Source of the DNA: Akkermansia sp.
Lineage (GTDB): Bacteria; Verrucomicrobiota; Verrucomicrobiia; Verrucomicrobiales; Akkermansiaceae
Direction: 5' to 3'
DNA: 61,868 nucleotides
NCBI GenBank assembly: GCA_017558555.1
Contig: JAFYUJ010000068.1
Span: forward strand, 1-61,868
A program made the position numbers and the translations under genes. Of the stretch, positions 9,056 to 17,292 are shown in pieces. How positions within the stretch are numbered: the first letter of the stretch is position 1; each line of letters begins with the position of its first letter. The notes beneath the pieces were generated by a model that was given only the letters and a program-made list of their open reading frames with translations, had not been told where the DNA came from and searched no databases.

Positions 9056-10584
9056 GCGCGGTCGGAGCGGCGTTCGGGTTTGCGGGAGGGCACACTACGT
9101 CCTTCCGGGTTCTTTTCTTCGTAGTACTTGTGCACCACGGCGGAATCCGAGAACGTGATGGTCTCGTCCGCAAAAATCTGGTAGTTCTCATGCCCCTTGC
9201 CGGCCACAAGCACGCAATCGCCGGGGCGAGCCATTTCCAGCGCTGCGCGGATGGCTTCCTCGCGGTCGGTGATGCGGTGCTGCTTCTCGCGGGGGATGCC
9301 GGGCATGATTTCATCGATAATCTGCTCGGGGTTTTCAGAGCGGGGATTATCGCTGGTCACGATGCACACATCGCTGTAGCGGGCGGCGGCGGTGCCCATG
9401 AGCGGGCGCTTCGTCTTGTCGCGGTCGCCGCCGCAACCGAAGACGGTGATGACGCGGCCCTGCGTGCAGAGTTCCTTCATGGTACGGCACACGTTTTCCA
9501 CAGCATCGGGCGTGTGGGCATAGTCCACAAAGCACTGCACGTTGTTCACGCTGCTCACCAGCTCCATGCGGCCCGGCACCTGCGGGGATTGGGCCAGGCA
9601 GCTGATGGCATCGCGGATATTCACCCCGGCGGCCACAGCACCGGCCAGCGCAGCCAGACTGTTGGATACGTTGAAGGCCCCAATCAGCGGCGTGCGCACC
9701 AGGAAGGTGCGCCCCTGGTAGCTCAGCTCATACTGGCTGCCCTTGAGCGAAAGAATGCGCGGGGTCACGCGGAAATCTGCATCCTTGGCCAGGCCATAAG
9801 TGCGCACCTTCATGAGCGGCAGCAGCTCACCGGCCAGGCGGCGGCCATATTCATCATCCACGTTGATGACAGCCGTGGCCTTGCGGTCATCGGACTCTGC
9901 CATGGAGAGGAAGAGGCGCTTTTTGGCCTGGTAGTATTCCTCCATGGTGCCGTGGTAATCCAGGTGGTCCTGTGTCAGGTTGGTGAAGATCCCCACGCGG
10001 AACGATGTGCCGGCGGTGCGGTGCTGGCAAAGGGCATGGGAGGACACCTCCATGGCCACGGCGCGGCAGCCGTTGTTGAGCATATCTGCCAGCATGGCCT
10101 GGAGAGCGGCGCTGCCGGGGGTCGTGTTGTGAGAGGTCAGGCGGCGGGCACCATCATCATACATAATCGTGCCAATCAGGCCGGCGCGCTGCCAGGTGGC
10201 GCGGAAGATGGCATTCGTCAGGTAGCTGATGGTGGTCTTGCCGTTGGTGCCGGTCACGCCCAGCATCACCATCTGCATGCTCGGGAAGTTGTTCCAGGCA
10301 CTCATCAGCAGCCCATTGGCCATGCGGGTGTCTTCCACCTGCACCCAGCATACTCCCTGGGGTACATCCTGCGGGCAGGGGGCCTCTGCCACAATGGCCA
10401 CGGCCCCGGCCTTGATGACCTCGGGTATCACGCTGTGGCCATCGAACTGCGTGCCTTTCACCGCAACATAGCAGCAACCGGGCACCACCTTGCGGCTGTC
10501 ATCGGTGAGCAAAGTCAGCGGCTTGCGGATTTTGCCGGTGATGACAGCATCGGGCAGAACGGAGAAAATCTGTTTCGTATTCAT
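9052..10584 (-). CDS. murE: MurE, UDP-MurNAc-L-Ala-D-Glu:meso-DAP ligase
   Basis: MurE adds the third amino acid of the stem peptide. The 510-residue protein has the P-loop GTNGKTTI near residue 111, the DHLDYHGTMEEY motif and, in the C-terminal domain, SDNPRSENP. The DNPR sequence is the signature of enzymes that use meso-diaminopimelate, so the wall is inferred to be DAP-type. It lies 23 bp after ftsI and overlaps murF. Confidence 0.96.
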   Translation of the reverse strand: MNTKQIFSVLPDAVITGKIRKPLTLLTDDSRKVVPGCCYVAVKGTQFDGHSVIPEVIKAGAVAIVAEAPCPQDVPQGVCWVQVEDTRMANGLLMSAWNNFPSMQMVMLGVTGTNGKTTISYLTNAIFRATWQRAGLIGTIMYDDGARRLTSHNTTPGSAALQAMLADMLNNGCRAVAMEVSSHALCQHRTAGTSFRVGIFTNLTQDHLDYHGTMEEYYQAKKRLFLSMAESDDRKATAVINVDDEYGRRLAGELLPLMKVRTYGLAKDADFRVTPRILSLKGSQYELSYQGRTFLVRTPLIGAFNVSNSLAALAGAVAAGVNIRDAISCLAQSPQVPGRMELVSSVNNVQCFVDYAHTPDAVENVCRTMKELCTQGRVITVFGCGGDRDKTKRPLMGTAAARYSDVCIVTSDNPRSENPEQIIDEIMPGIPREKQHRITDREEAIRAALEMARPGDCVLVAGKGHENYQIFADETITFSDSAVVHKYYEEKNPEGRSVPSRKPERRSDRA

Positions 10585-10607
10585 ATAATGTCAGATGGTA
10601 AAAGGGG

Positions 10608-12812
10608 TTAAGGTTTTGTTGCTTGGTTTTCCTGTTTGCTGGCCAGATATTTTTCGTATTCCTCCGGCTCGGAGGGTGCGATGTTGAGCACGTTGATGAA
10701 TCGCTCTGCCGCGGCACGGAAAATGGGGGCTGCCACGGTGCCGCCACCGGCATTGCAGTTGCGCGGGCGCGGCTCGTCTATCACCGTCATCACCACCAGT
10801 CGCGGGTCATCGATGGGCAGGATGCCGGCAAACGATACCGTGTACACGCCTTCGTAGTAGCCACCGCCGCCGTCTTTCACTTTCTTGGCGGTGCCGGTCT
10901 TGCCGCCAATACGGAAGCCGGGGATGGCCGCAGCCGTGGCTGTGCCTCGCCCGGCGGGCCCCTTGGCCTGGGTCACAGAGAAGAGGGCACCCCGCAAATC
11001 GCGCGCGGCGCGTTCACTCATCACGCGCTGCACCTCCACCGGCGGGCGTTCATCGTACACCGTGCCATCCGCCGCGATGATTTTGTCTATCAGGCGCGGT
11101 TTCATGCGCACACCATTATTGGCAATGGTGGCATACACCATCGCCATGTGCAGGGGAGAGACAGACACCGAGTAACCGTAGGCAATACGGGAGAAGTTCA
11201 CGATGTTGGAGCCATCTGCCAGCTGGCAAGCCCGGCCACTGGGCAGCTCGATATCGATGGGCTTGTCCAACCCGAAACGCTTGATATATTCCTTGAAGTT
11301 GCCCCATTTGCAGCGCAGGGCAATGCGGGCTGCCCCGGGGTTGCTGGATTTCTTGAGCACCTGTCCCATCGTGATGACACCGTAGTTGAAGCGGCCATCG
11401 TTGATAGGCTTGGTCTTGCCATCGACAGAGAAGGGGGAGCAGTTCACCGGCGTATCAATGCCCATGATGCCCTTATCCAGCGCGGTGGTCACGCCTATGA
11501 CCTTGAAGGTGGAGCCCGGCTCGTAGCGGGTCTGGCAGGCAAAGTTGAAATCACCCGTCACCACATCGCCTTTTTGGTCGCGAATGGCTCCGCGCTTGAA
11601 GGTGCCTTCATGCGTGATGACTTCCTTCGTATTCAGGTTGAATGATGGGCGGCTGGCCATGGCCAGGATATCGCCGGTCTGCGGTTCTACCACAATCATG
11701 CAGCCACGCGTGGCGCGGAATTCCCGCATGCCTTTGTCCAGCTCCTGCTCGCAAATGGTCTGCAAGCGCATATCAATCGTGAGGCGCAGGTTCAGGCCAT
11801 GCTTGGGCGCCAGGTAGCGGTCATCTTCATTGGGCAGGATTTGCCCGCGGGCGTTGTGGCGGTATTCGCGCATGCCATCCACCCCGGCCAGGTAGCTCTG
11901 GAAGAAAGCCTCCACACCGCTCTTGCCCTTGTTTTCGTGGTCTACATAGCCCAGCACATGTCCCATCAGTTCCGGCATGACGTAGGAGCGGCGCAAATCC
12001 GACTGCACCATGATGCCGCGCACCCTGGCCTGGGAAAGAGCTGCCTTGATTTTTTCGGCCGTATCCTGGGTTAAGCCGCGTGCCAGCACAATCTGATTGC
12101 GGTAGGTGCGCTTGGGGGCCCCCGTTTTTTCGGCGGCTTCGTTGTGCGCAGTCACGGCAGATTGGGCAATTTTTTCCACAATATCCTCGCGGGTCATGAA
12201 GCGCGTGGTTTCCACCTCTTTGCCCTTGGCATCTTTGGTGGTCTCGCTCACTTCCATGTGGGAAAGGAAGGGGTAAAGCACTTCTGCCACCAGGCGGTCA
12301 TGCAGCTGGTAGTAGTATTCGCACACCTTGCGGTCATAATCCATCAGGCGGAAAGCCTGGGCATCCTTCGGGTCAAGTTGGCTGCGCAGCTTTTCTTTTT
12401 CTTCCTTGCTCAGCTTCAGCGTGGCGTTATCCAGCAGCTCTGCGCGCTTGCGCAGAAGAATCTTGCGGCGGCGCACGGGGTCCTCATCTTTTTTCCAATC
12501 CTCGCTATGCACCACCTGGTTGTAGGCCAATCCATCCACCACGGCGGTGATTTCGCGCAGGTGGTAGCGGTCTGCCACCAGCTCGGAGCTTTGGATGTTG
12601 TTGGTCAGGATTTCCTCGTGGCGGTCCATGATGATGCCGCGCTGGGCGGGGATGCGCTCTTTCTCAATGAGCTCATCTGCCGCAATGCGGCTGCGGTTGC
12701 CGGAATCCACCACATGCAGCTCCACCAAACGCCACGCTATCACGCATGAAACGGCCAGTATCACCGTCACCAATAGCACGCAGCGCCGGGTGAATGGTAC
12801 CTTGGTTTTCAT
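10608..12812 (-). CDS. ftsI: FtsI/PBP2-type division transpeptidase
   Basis: A class B penicillin-binding protein of 734 residues. It has one N-terminal membrane helix (about 10-32), the RG motif (QRGIIMDRH) near 58 at the start of the dimerisation domain, and a C-terminal transpeptidase domain with STFK (434-437), SSN (489-491) and KTGT (638-641). It cross-links septal peptidoglycan with FtsW. It is longer than typical FtsI (about 570-650) because of a charged insertion at about 100-240, rich in Lys/Glu and probably helical. Its place after ftsL supports FtsI over other class B PBPs. Confidence 0.93.
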   Translation of the reverse strand: MKTKVPFTRRCVLLVTVILAVSCVIAWRLVELHVVDSGNRSRIAADELIEKERIPAQRGIIMDRHEEILTNNIQSSELVADRYHLREITAVVDGLAYNQVVHSEDWKKDEDPVRRRKILLRKRAELLDNATLKLSKEEKEKLRSQLDPKDAQAFRLMDYDRKVCEYYYQLHDRLVAEVLYPFLSHMEVSETTKDAKGKEVETTRFMTREDIVEKIAQSAVTAHNEAAEKTGAPKRTYRNQIVLARGLTQDTAEKIKAALSQARVRGIMVQSDLRRSYVMPELMGHVLGYVDHENKGKSGVEAFFQSYLAGVDGMREYRHNARGQILPNEDDRYLAPKHGLNLRLTIDMRLQTICEQELDKGMREFRATRGCMIVVEPQTGDILAMASRPSFNLNTKEVITHEGTFKRGAIRDQKGDVVTGDFNFACQTRYEPGSTFKVIGVTTALDKGIMGIDTPVNCSPFSVDGKTKPINDGRFNYGVITMGQVLKKSSNPGAARIALRCKWGNFKEYIKRFGLDKPIDIELPSGRACQLADGSNIVNFSRIAYGYSVSVSPLHMAMVYATIANNGVRMKPRLIDKIIAADGTVYDERPPVEVQRVMSERAARDLRGALFSVTQAKGPAGRGTATAAAIPGFRIGGKTGTAKKVKDGGGGYYEGVYTVSFAGILPIDDPRLVVMTVIDEPRPRNCNAGGGTVAAPIFRAAAERFINVLNIAPSEPEEYEKYLASKQENQATKP

Positions 12813-12851
12813 GTGGAGGAAGGGGAGGAGCGGACGTTGGGGTGCGGAAGT

Positions 12852-13208
12852 TTAGCGGGAGGCTGTGGCGCTCAGGCGGTCCATATCGCGGCGGGAGCGG
12901 GCGATTTCGATTTGGCTGCGTTCGATATCACGCAGGGTGGAGCCATCCTGGCTGAGGCGGTCGCGCATGGCCCAGCGGTTGGTGAGGGCGTTGGTTTTGG
13001 CGCGGTATTGGTTGGCATTCATGCGGCACACCGCCGTTTCGCGCTGCAGTTTGCTGATTTCGGTGCGCACGGCCACCTGCTTGTTCTTGAAGACAGCATA
13101 GGTGACCCCGCCGGTGCAGGAAAGCACGGCGAACAAAACCATCCACACGAGCACTGCAAAGTGCACGCGCTGGGAATAACGGGAAGATGAACCGGGGTGT
13201 GGAGCCAT
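12852..13208 (-). CDS. ftsL: FtsL-like small bitopic division protein
   Basis: A 118-residue protein with a short cytoplasmic N-terminus, one membrane helix (about 16-41) and a periplasmic alpha-helical part rich in Lys, Arg, Glu and Gln, compatible with a coiled coil (about 45-115). Sequence alone is too weak to name it. The gene lies between rsmH and ftsI, the standard ftsL position, and size and topology match. FtsL would bind FtsB-like partners and help recruit FtsI/FtsW. Confidence 0.75.
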   Translation of the reverse strand: MAPHPGSSSRYSQRVHFAVLVWMVLFAVLSCTGGVTYAVFKNKQVAVRTEISKLQRETAVCRMNANQYRAKTNALTNRWAMRDRLSQDGSTLRDIERSQIEIARSRRDMDRLSATASR

Positions 13209-13232
13209 TGTGGTGGGAAAAAGGAGATGAGG

Positions 13233-14708
13233 TTAAAGCTTTTCGATAACGCGGAGTTTGGCGCTGCGGGAACGGGGGTTGGCACTCAGTTCCGCCTCGC
13301 TGGCGGTGATGGGTTTGCGGTAGACCAGGCGGGCAGCGTAATCCGGATTCGGGCGGGGGGCGGGCCATTCGGGGCGGTCGATTTCCGGGCGGGTGACCTG
13401 CTCAAAGAAGCGTTTGACGGCGCGGTCTTCCAGGCTGTGGAAAGTGATGACGGCGAAGCGGCCGCCGCTGCGCAGCAGGCTCAGGCCGGTGTGCAGCAAA
13501 TCTTCCAGCGCACCCAGCTCGTCATTCACGGCGATGCGCAGCGCCTGGAAGCTGCGGGTGGCCGGGTGTTGCTTGCCCTTGCGGGGCAGCACGCCGGCGA
13601 TGATGTCGGCCAGCTGTGTGGTGGTGGTGATGGGGGCCTTGCTGCGCTCCTGCACAATGCGGCGGGCAATGGCGCGGCTGGCGCGCTCTTCGCCATACTG
13701 CCAGAGGATGTCGGCCAGCTCGCTCTCGGCGGCCGTGTTCACGATGTCTGCGGCGCTGCGCTCAGCGGCCGGGTTCATGCGCATATCCAGCGGGCCTTCG
13801 TTCAGGAAGGAGAAGCCGCGCTCGGCGCAATCCACCTGCGGGGAGGATATGCCAATGTCGGCCAGCAAACCATCCACCGCTTGCACGCCGCGCTCCTGCA
13901 ACAGGGACACCGCATTGCGGAAATTGCCGGCTACCACATGCAGCTTGTCGCCATAGGCTGCCAGACGGCGCTTGGCGGCGGCGCGGGCTATCGGGTCCTG
14001 GTCTATCCCCCACACCTCGGCCCCGGCCTGCAGCATCAGCTCGCTGTGGCCGCCACCGCCCAGGGTGGCATCCACCAGCACACGGCCTTCTGCCGGCTGC
14101 AAGGATTCCACTGCCTCGTGGGCCAGCACGGTCACATGGTGAAAGGGCGTGGCCTCCATCCCGGCTTCGGCTGCTTCCTCGGCGGCGTGGTCGGCATAGG
14201 TTTCGGCCTCTTTCAGCTCGGCCCACAGCGCCATGGCCTCGGCGGGTTTGAGCGCTTCGCACAGGGTGCTGGCGCACCACTCCACACCCTCCACGCTGCC
14301 CTGCCAGCGGAGCATGGCGGCATTGGGGTCGCATTCCTCACCAGGCTGCAGCAGCACTTCCAGGCTGCATGTCCCCAGGCGGAAGCCCAGCACCTCGGCC
14401 TCACCCGCGAGAAGATTCGCGAGCGCCTTTGCGCGCGTACACGTAAGGGCTGCGCGGGGGCACGTAGTCAAGGGGCTTTCTATCACGGCACAGTTCAGCT
14501 CACGCAGCTGCGCAGCCAGAGCGGCCAGTTTGCCACGGGCGCCTTTGATGCCGGCATCCCGCATGGCGGTAAGCAGTTCTTTGCGGCTCTTCGCCCACTC
14601 GCCCAGCACATGCTCGGGTAGTGCCCCGGCTTCCCACATCACGATGCGGTAGCAGATGCCCTCCGGCCCGGTTTGCCCGGCATGCACGATGGTTCCAAGC
14701 TCGCTCAT
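13233..14708 (-). CDS. rsmH: RsmH (MraW) 16S rRNA C1402 methyltransferase with a long N-terminal extension
   Basis: RsmH N4-methylates cytidine 1402 of 16S rRNA using SAM. The methyltransferase part begins near residue 189 (FHHVTVLAHEAV) and includes DATLGGGGHSE, a GIDQDP motif, DIGISSPQVD and ITFHSLEDRAVK. All are standard RsmH motifs, and this part alone has the normal length of about 300 residues. In front of it lie about 188 residues in the same frame with seven cysteines and no family I can recognise. The ATG at 14708 overlaps the mraZ stop (ATGA), so the extension appears to be genuinely translated. Confidence 0.92.
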   Translation of the reverse strand: MSELGTIVHAGQTGPEGICYRIVMWEAGALPEHVLGEWAKSRKELLTAMRDAGIKGARGKLAALAAQLRELNCAVIESPLTTCPRAALTCTRAKALANLLAGEAEVLGFRLGTCSLEVLLQPGEECDPNAAMLRWQGSVEGVEWCASTLCEALKPAEAMALWAELKEAETYADHAAEEAAEAGMEATPFHHVTVLAHEAVESLQPAEGRVLVDATLGGGGHSELMLQAGAEVWGIDQDPIARAAAKRRLAAYGDKLHVVAGNFRNAVSLLQERGVQAVDGLLADIGISSPQVDCAERGFSFLNEGPLDMRMNPAAERSAADIVNTAAESELADILWQYGEERASRAIARRIVQERSKAPITTTTQLADIIAGVLPRKGKQHPATRSFQALRIAVNDELGALEDLLHTGLSLLRSGGRFAVITFHSLEDRAVKRFFEQVTRPEIDRPEWPAPRPNPDYAARLVYRKPITASEAELSANPRSRSAKLRVIEKL

Positions 14709-15175
14709 GAGAGAATGTGGAACATTTGGTCCAGGGTAAGGCGGCCAAGCACTTCCGGCGTATTGGTCGCCTCGAAGTCTTCCGGTTTCCAAATCTCAAA
14801 GTAAGCTCCCCGGCCCACAATGGTGGCATTTTCCACCAGGCCGATGCGCTCACGTTGTTTCTTGGGGATGAGCAATTTACCTTGTGTGCTGACTTCTGCC
14901 TCAAAGCTGCAGCCGGTAATCTTGCCCACGTACAAATCAATCTCGCCCGGGCTGATGCCTTGTGCCTCGGCCTGCGTGCGAATCGTCATCATTTTCTCGG
15001 CGAAAGCTTCTTTCGTGTAGCACTTCACGATGCGGTAGCCCTCGCTGCTCGCATCAATGAGTATCAACACCTGCCCCTGGGCTGCGCGCCACCCTGCCGG
15101 TACCGCCACTCTGCTCTTGGGGTCCAGCTTGTGTGTCACGTTGCCCGTGAACATTACTGTTGATACATTCGTCAT
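14705..15175 (-). CDS. mraZ: MraZ, AbrB-fold regulator at the head of the dcw cluster
   Basis: MraZ is a DNA-binding protein that represses or tunes the dcw operon. The 156-residue protein has the two AbrB-like half-repeats, with a DPKSRVAVPAGWR motif near residue 16 and a KLLIPKKQRE motif in the second half. ATG 15175 (MTNVSTV) is chosen; a GTG 15 bp upstream is possible. It is the first gene of the cluster and has a promoter with MraZ-box-like repeats just upstream. Confidence 0.93.
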   Translation of the reverse strand: MTNVSTVMFTGNVTHKLDPKSRVAVPAGWRAAQGQVLILIDASSEGYRIVKCYTKEAFAEKMMTIRTQAEAQGISPGEIDLYVGKITGCSFEAEVSTQGKLLIPKKQRERIGLVENATIVGRGAYFEIWKPEDFEATNTPEVLGRLTLDQMFHILS

Positions 15176-15186
15176 TTCTTTTTCGT

Positions 15187-15224
15187 ACACTTCGCCGTAC
15201 CCCTAGTACACTCCAATACACTTC
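15187..15224 (-). promoter_or_regulatory. Candidate MraZ operator: direct repeats at a 10-bp pitch
   Basis: Reading the minus strand, GAAGTGT (15224-15218), GGAGTGT (15214-15208) and a decayed AGGGGTA (15204-15198) recur every 10 bp. A further GAAGTGT follows at 15193-15187. They cover the promoter spacer, the -10 box and the start region. Similar AAAGTGK-N3 repeats bind MraZ in mycoplasmas, so autoregulation is inferred. Confidence 0.55.
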
Positions 15225-15233
15225 AAATGTCAA
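15205..15233 (-). promoter_or_regulatory. Promoter of the dcw cluster (Pmra)
   Basis: TTGACA, a 17-bp spacer, then TGTACT. The predicted start near 15198 gives a leader of about 23 nt before mraZ. Confidence 0.65.
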
Positions 15234-15307
15234 CCCTATTCTGCTTTTTTTCTCCTTTTTTTGTTTCATGTGCCCGACTTCTCCTCGTCGGATGTTCCAT
15301 TCCTTCA

Positions 15308-15336
15308 TTGACACATCAGCATTCTGTCGGTATGCT
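15308..15336 (+). promoter_or_regulatory. Promoter of the TIM-barrel gene, leaderless type
   Basis: TTGACA, a 17-bp spacer, then TATGCT. The GTG start at 15343 follows 6 nt later, so the mRNA should begin at or next to the start codon. Confidence 0.6.
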
Positions 15337-15342
15337 GGGGGT

Positions 15343-16293
15343 GTGAATGTGTTTTCCACATGCTGGAACAGCCACCGCCACCAGGATGGGGCGGCGATGT
15401 GCGAGGAAATCCGCGAGCTGGGCTTTGCGGATATTGAGGTATCGCATGGCTTGTCGCTTTCGTTGCTGCCGGGGGTGATTGCCGCGGTGGAGTCGGGGCG
15501 CATTCGCGTGGCCGGAGTACACAATTTTTGCCCGGCGCCCATCGAGGTGAAGGGGGATGTGCCGGATGCGTATCGCTTCACTTCACACCGTGAGAGCGAC
15601 CGCGAGCGTGCGATGCGGCTCACGGAAGAGACGCTGATGGCCGCCGAGCGGCTGGGTGCGCGCTATGTGGTGCTGCACATGGGCAGTGTGGAGCTGATGC
15701 GCGGGCGCGAGGGCACGCGCGAGCTGGAGCGCCTGGTGCGCCGCGGTCTGGTGGGCACGCAGGAGTATGCCCGCCGCAAAGGGGAGATTGTGCGCCGCCG
15801 CGCGCGCCTGGCACCGCTGTATGTGGAGCGCGCCCGCTCAGCTCTGTACCGCCTGGCAGAGAAAGCGGAGAAGCACGGGGTGATTTTGGCGGTAGAGGGG
15901 CGCAGCCACCTGGAGCAAGTGCCGGGCGAGGCCGAGATGCTGCAGCTCATGCGCGAGTTTGATACCGTGCCCTGCATCCGCTATTGGCATGATTTCGGGC
16001 ACATTCAGCGCAAACACAATTTGCTGCTGCTCAATCACGAGCAATACTTGCGCGGTTTGCAGCCCTGGCTGTATGGAGCGCATGTGAACGATGTGGACTG
16101 GCCCGCGCGCGACCACCGTGAGCCCTTCTATTATCGCGGGGGCGATGTGGCCTTTGAGCGCTTGCTGCCGCAGTTTTTCACGCAGGATATGCCGCTGAGC
16201 TGGGAGTTGTCCCGCTCGGTGCCGGCAGAGCGTATTCTGGCCGCCAAAGAGCGCTGGGATGCGCTGGTGGCGTCACTTATCCCGCAGGGGTAA
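15343..16293 (+). CDS. Sugar phosphate isomerase/epimerase-like TIM-barrel protein
   Basis: A 316-residue protein of the AP-endonuclease-2-like (xylose-isomerase-like) TIM-barrel superfamily. Visible features are an early IRELGFADIEVSHG strand-helix, VVLHMGS, an LAVEGRS strand, and later WHDFGHIQ and GAHVNDVDW. The acidic and His residues at strand ends would form the metal site. The reaction and substrate cannot be told. The GTG start (VNVFSTCWN) is chosen over ATGs upstream, such as 15292, because a strong promoter ends 6 nt before it and the protein then opens with a first barrel strand. The 3' end merges into the repeat region at 16281. Confidence 0.8.
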   Translation: MNVFSTCWNSHRHQDGAAMCEEIRELGFADIEVSHGLSLSLLPGVIAAVESGRIRVAGVHNFCPAPIEVKGDVPDAYRFTSHRESDRERAMRLTEETLMAAERLGARYVVLHMGSVELMRGREGTRELERLVRRGLVGTQEYARRKGEIVRRRARLAPLYVERARSALYRLAEKAEKHGVILAVEGRSHLEQVPGEAEMLQLMREFDTVPCIRYWHDFGHIQRKHNLLLLNHEQYLRGLQPWLYGAHVNDVDWPARDHREPFYYRGGDVAFERLLPQFFTQDMPLSWELSRSVPAERILAAKERWDALVASLIPQG

Positions 16294-16655
16294 ATTCCCT
16301 CTGCCGCCAGGCAGAAATTCCCTATCCCGTCAGGGATAAATTACCTTTGATTACCTCTGATTACCTTTCCTTATCTCCCGGCGCGCAGCGCCTACCTCCT
16401 GTTACCCCAATGTCTCCGGCCCCGCTTTATGCCGCCCGCCCAAGGCGGGCTCTCATTCTTTGTTCTCTCTGTACGAGGGGCTTACGCCCCGTCGCTACGA
16501 ATATACCGCCCGCTGCGCGGGCTTAAGGGGCAGGCTCGCTGGCGCTCGCGGGGGAACAGCGCTGCGCGCGGGAACGGATGCTGCGCATCGGGAACAGCGT
16601 CCTGCGGACGCGGGAACATCGCGGCTGCGCCGCGAGGGAATCGCCCCGCATGCGG
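16281..16655. repeat. Modular palindromic repeat, copy 1, with an expanded hairpin array
   Basis: This fills the 366-bp gap between two convergent genes. Left part: hairpins at 16281-16289, 16301-16314, 16323-16338 and 16380-16392 separated by AAATTCC/AAATTACC and GATTACC repeats. Centre: hairpins at 16434-16450 and 16477-16490. Right part: hairpins with the fixed loop CTGCG at 16508-16522, 16559-16569, 16577-16589, 16597-16611 and 16619-16635, plus 16645-16654. The last units are joined by GGGAAC or GGGAAT. Stem sequences differ in every unit but always pair. Linkers match the copies at 19992 and 27241. It also provides strong structure between the 3' ends of both genes. Confidence 0.85.
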
Positions 16656-16659
16656 AGCC

Positions 16660-17286
16660 TCAGGCGGCGGAGTAGGTGCGCAGCAGCGCCACGGCATCTG
16701 CCGCCAGGCGTTGGATGGCGGCCTCTTTGTGCTGCACGGCGGGCAGCCCCCAAAGGATGAAATCATTGTGCGCCACGATGTTGAAGTACATACCGCGCAG
16801 GCAGGTGAGGCACCAGAGCCAGTCGCCCTGCCGTATGTGCGGGAAGTGGGCGCGCACGGCATCCTGCCACTCTTGCAAGGCATAGGAATAGTGCGACTCG
16901 TACACATCGCGCGTGAGTCCGGCGGGTTCATAGCCCATTTTGTTGAGGAAGCACAGCACTTCCTCCCCGGTGGCCACGGCGGTGTCGTGCCAGTGGGTGA
17001 TGGGGGCGGCCAACCAGGAGTAGATGATGTCTTCCGGCGTGTGGCCGGGCTGCTCCAGCACCCGGTGCAGGGCTTGCAGGCACACCTCGTTGTACTGCTC
17101 GGACACGTAGGCGAGCGTGTCGCGGTATAAATCATCCTTATCCCCGAAGTGGTAGCGGATGAGCCCCAGATTCACCTCCGCCGTCTTGGCAATATCGCGC
17201 AGGGCCGCGCCGTGGTAGCCGGTGCGGGTGAATACCCGGATGGCGGCGCGCATGATGTGCGCTTTCGTGGCGTCGGATTTGCTCAT
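16660..17286 (-). CDS. TetR-family transcriptional regulator
   Basis: A 208-residue regulator. The N-terminal 60 residues match the TetR helix-turn-helix (IMRAAIRVFTRTGYHGAALRDIAKTAEVNLGLIRYHFGDK region). The rest is an all-helical ligand and dimerisation domain of unknown specificity, with several Trp and Cys residues. It is the last gene of a five-gene minus-strand group, 6 bp after the SHD1 lipoprotein gene. Its target is unknown; no nearby operator was recognised. Confidence 0.9.
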   Translation of the reverse strand: MSKSDATKAHIMRAAIRVFTRTGYHGAALRDIAKTAEVNLGLIRYHFGDKDDLYRDTLAYVSEQYNEVCLQALHRVLEQPGHTPEDIIYSWLAAPITHWHDTAVATGEEVLCFLNKMGYEPAGLTRDVYESHYSYALQEWQDAVRAHFPHIRQGDWLWCLTCLRGMYFNIVAHNDFILWGLPAVQHKEAAIQRLAADAVALLRTYSAA

Positions 17287-17292
17287 GGGCGT

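Noticed and set aside
16508..16655. Possible CRISPR array
   Set aside because: The repeated part is only 5-6 nt (CTGCG, GGGAAC) and the variable parts are self-complementary stems, not spacers; no cas genes are present.
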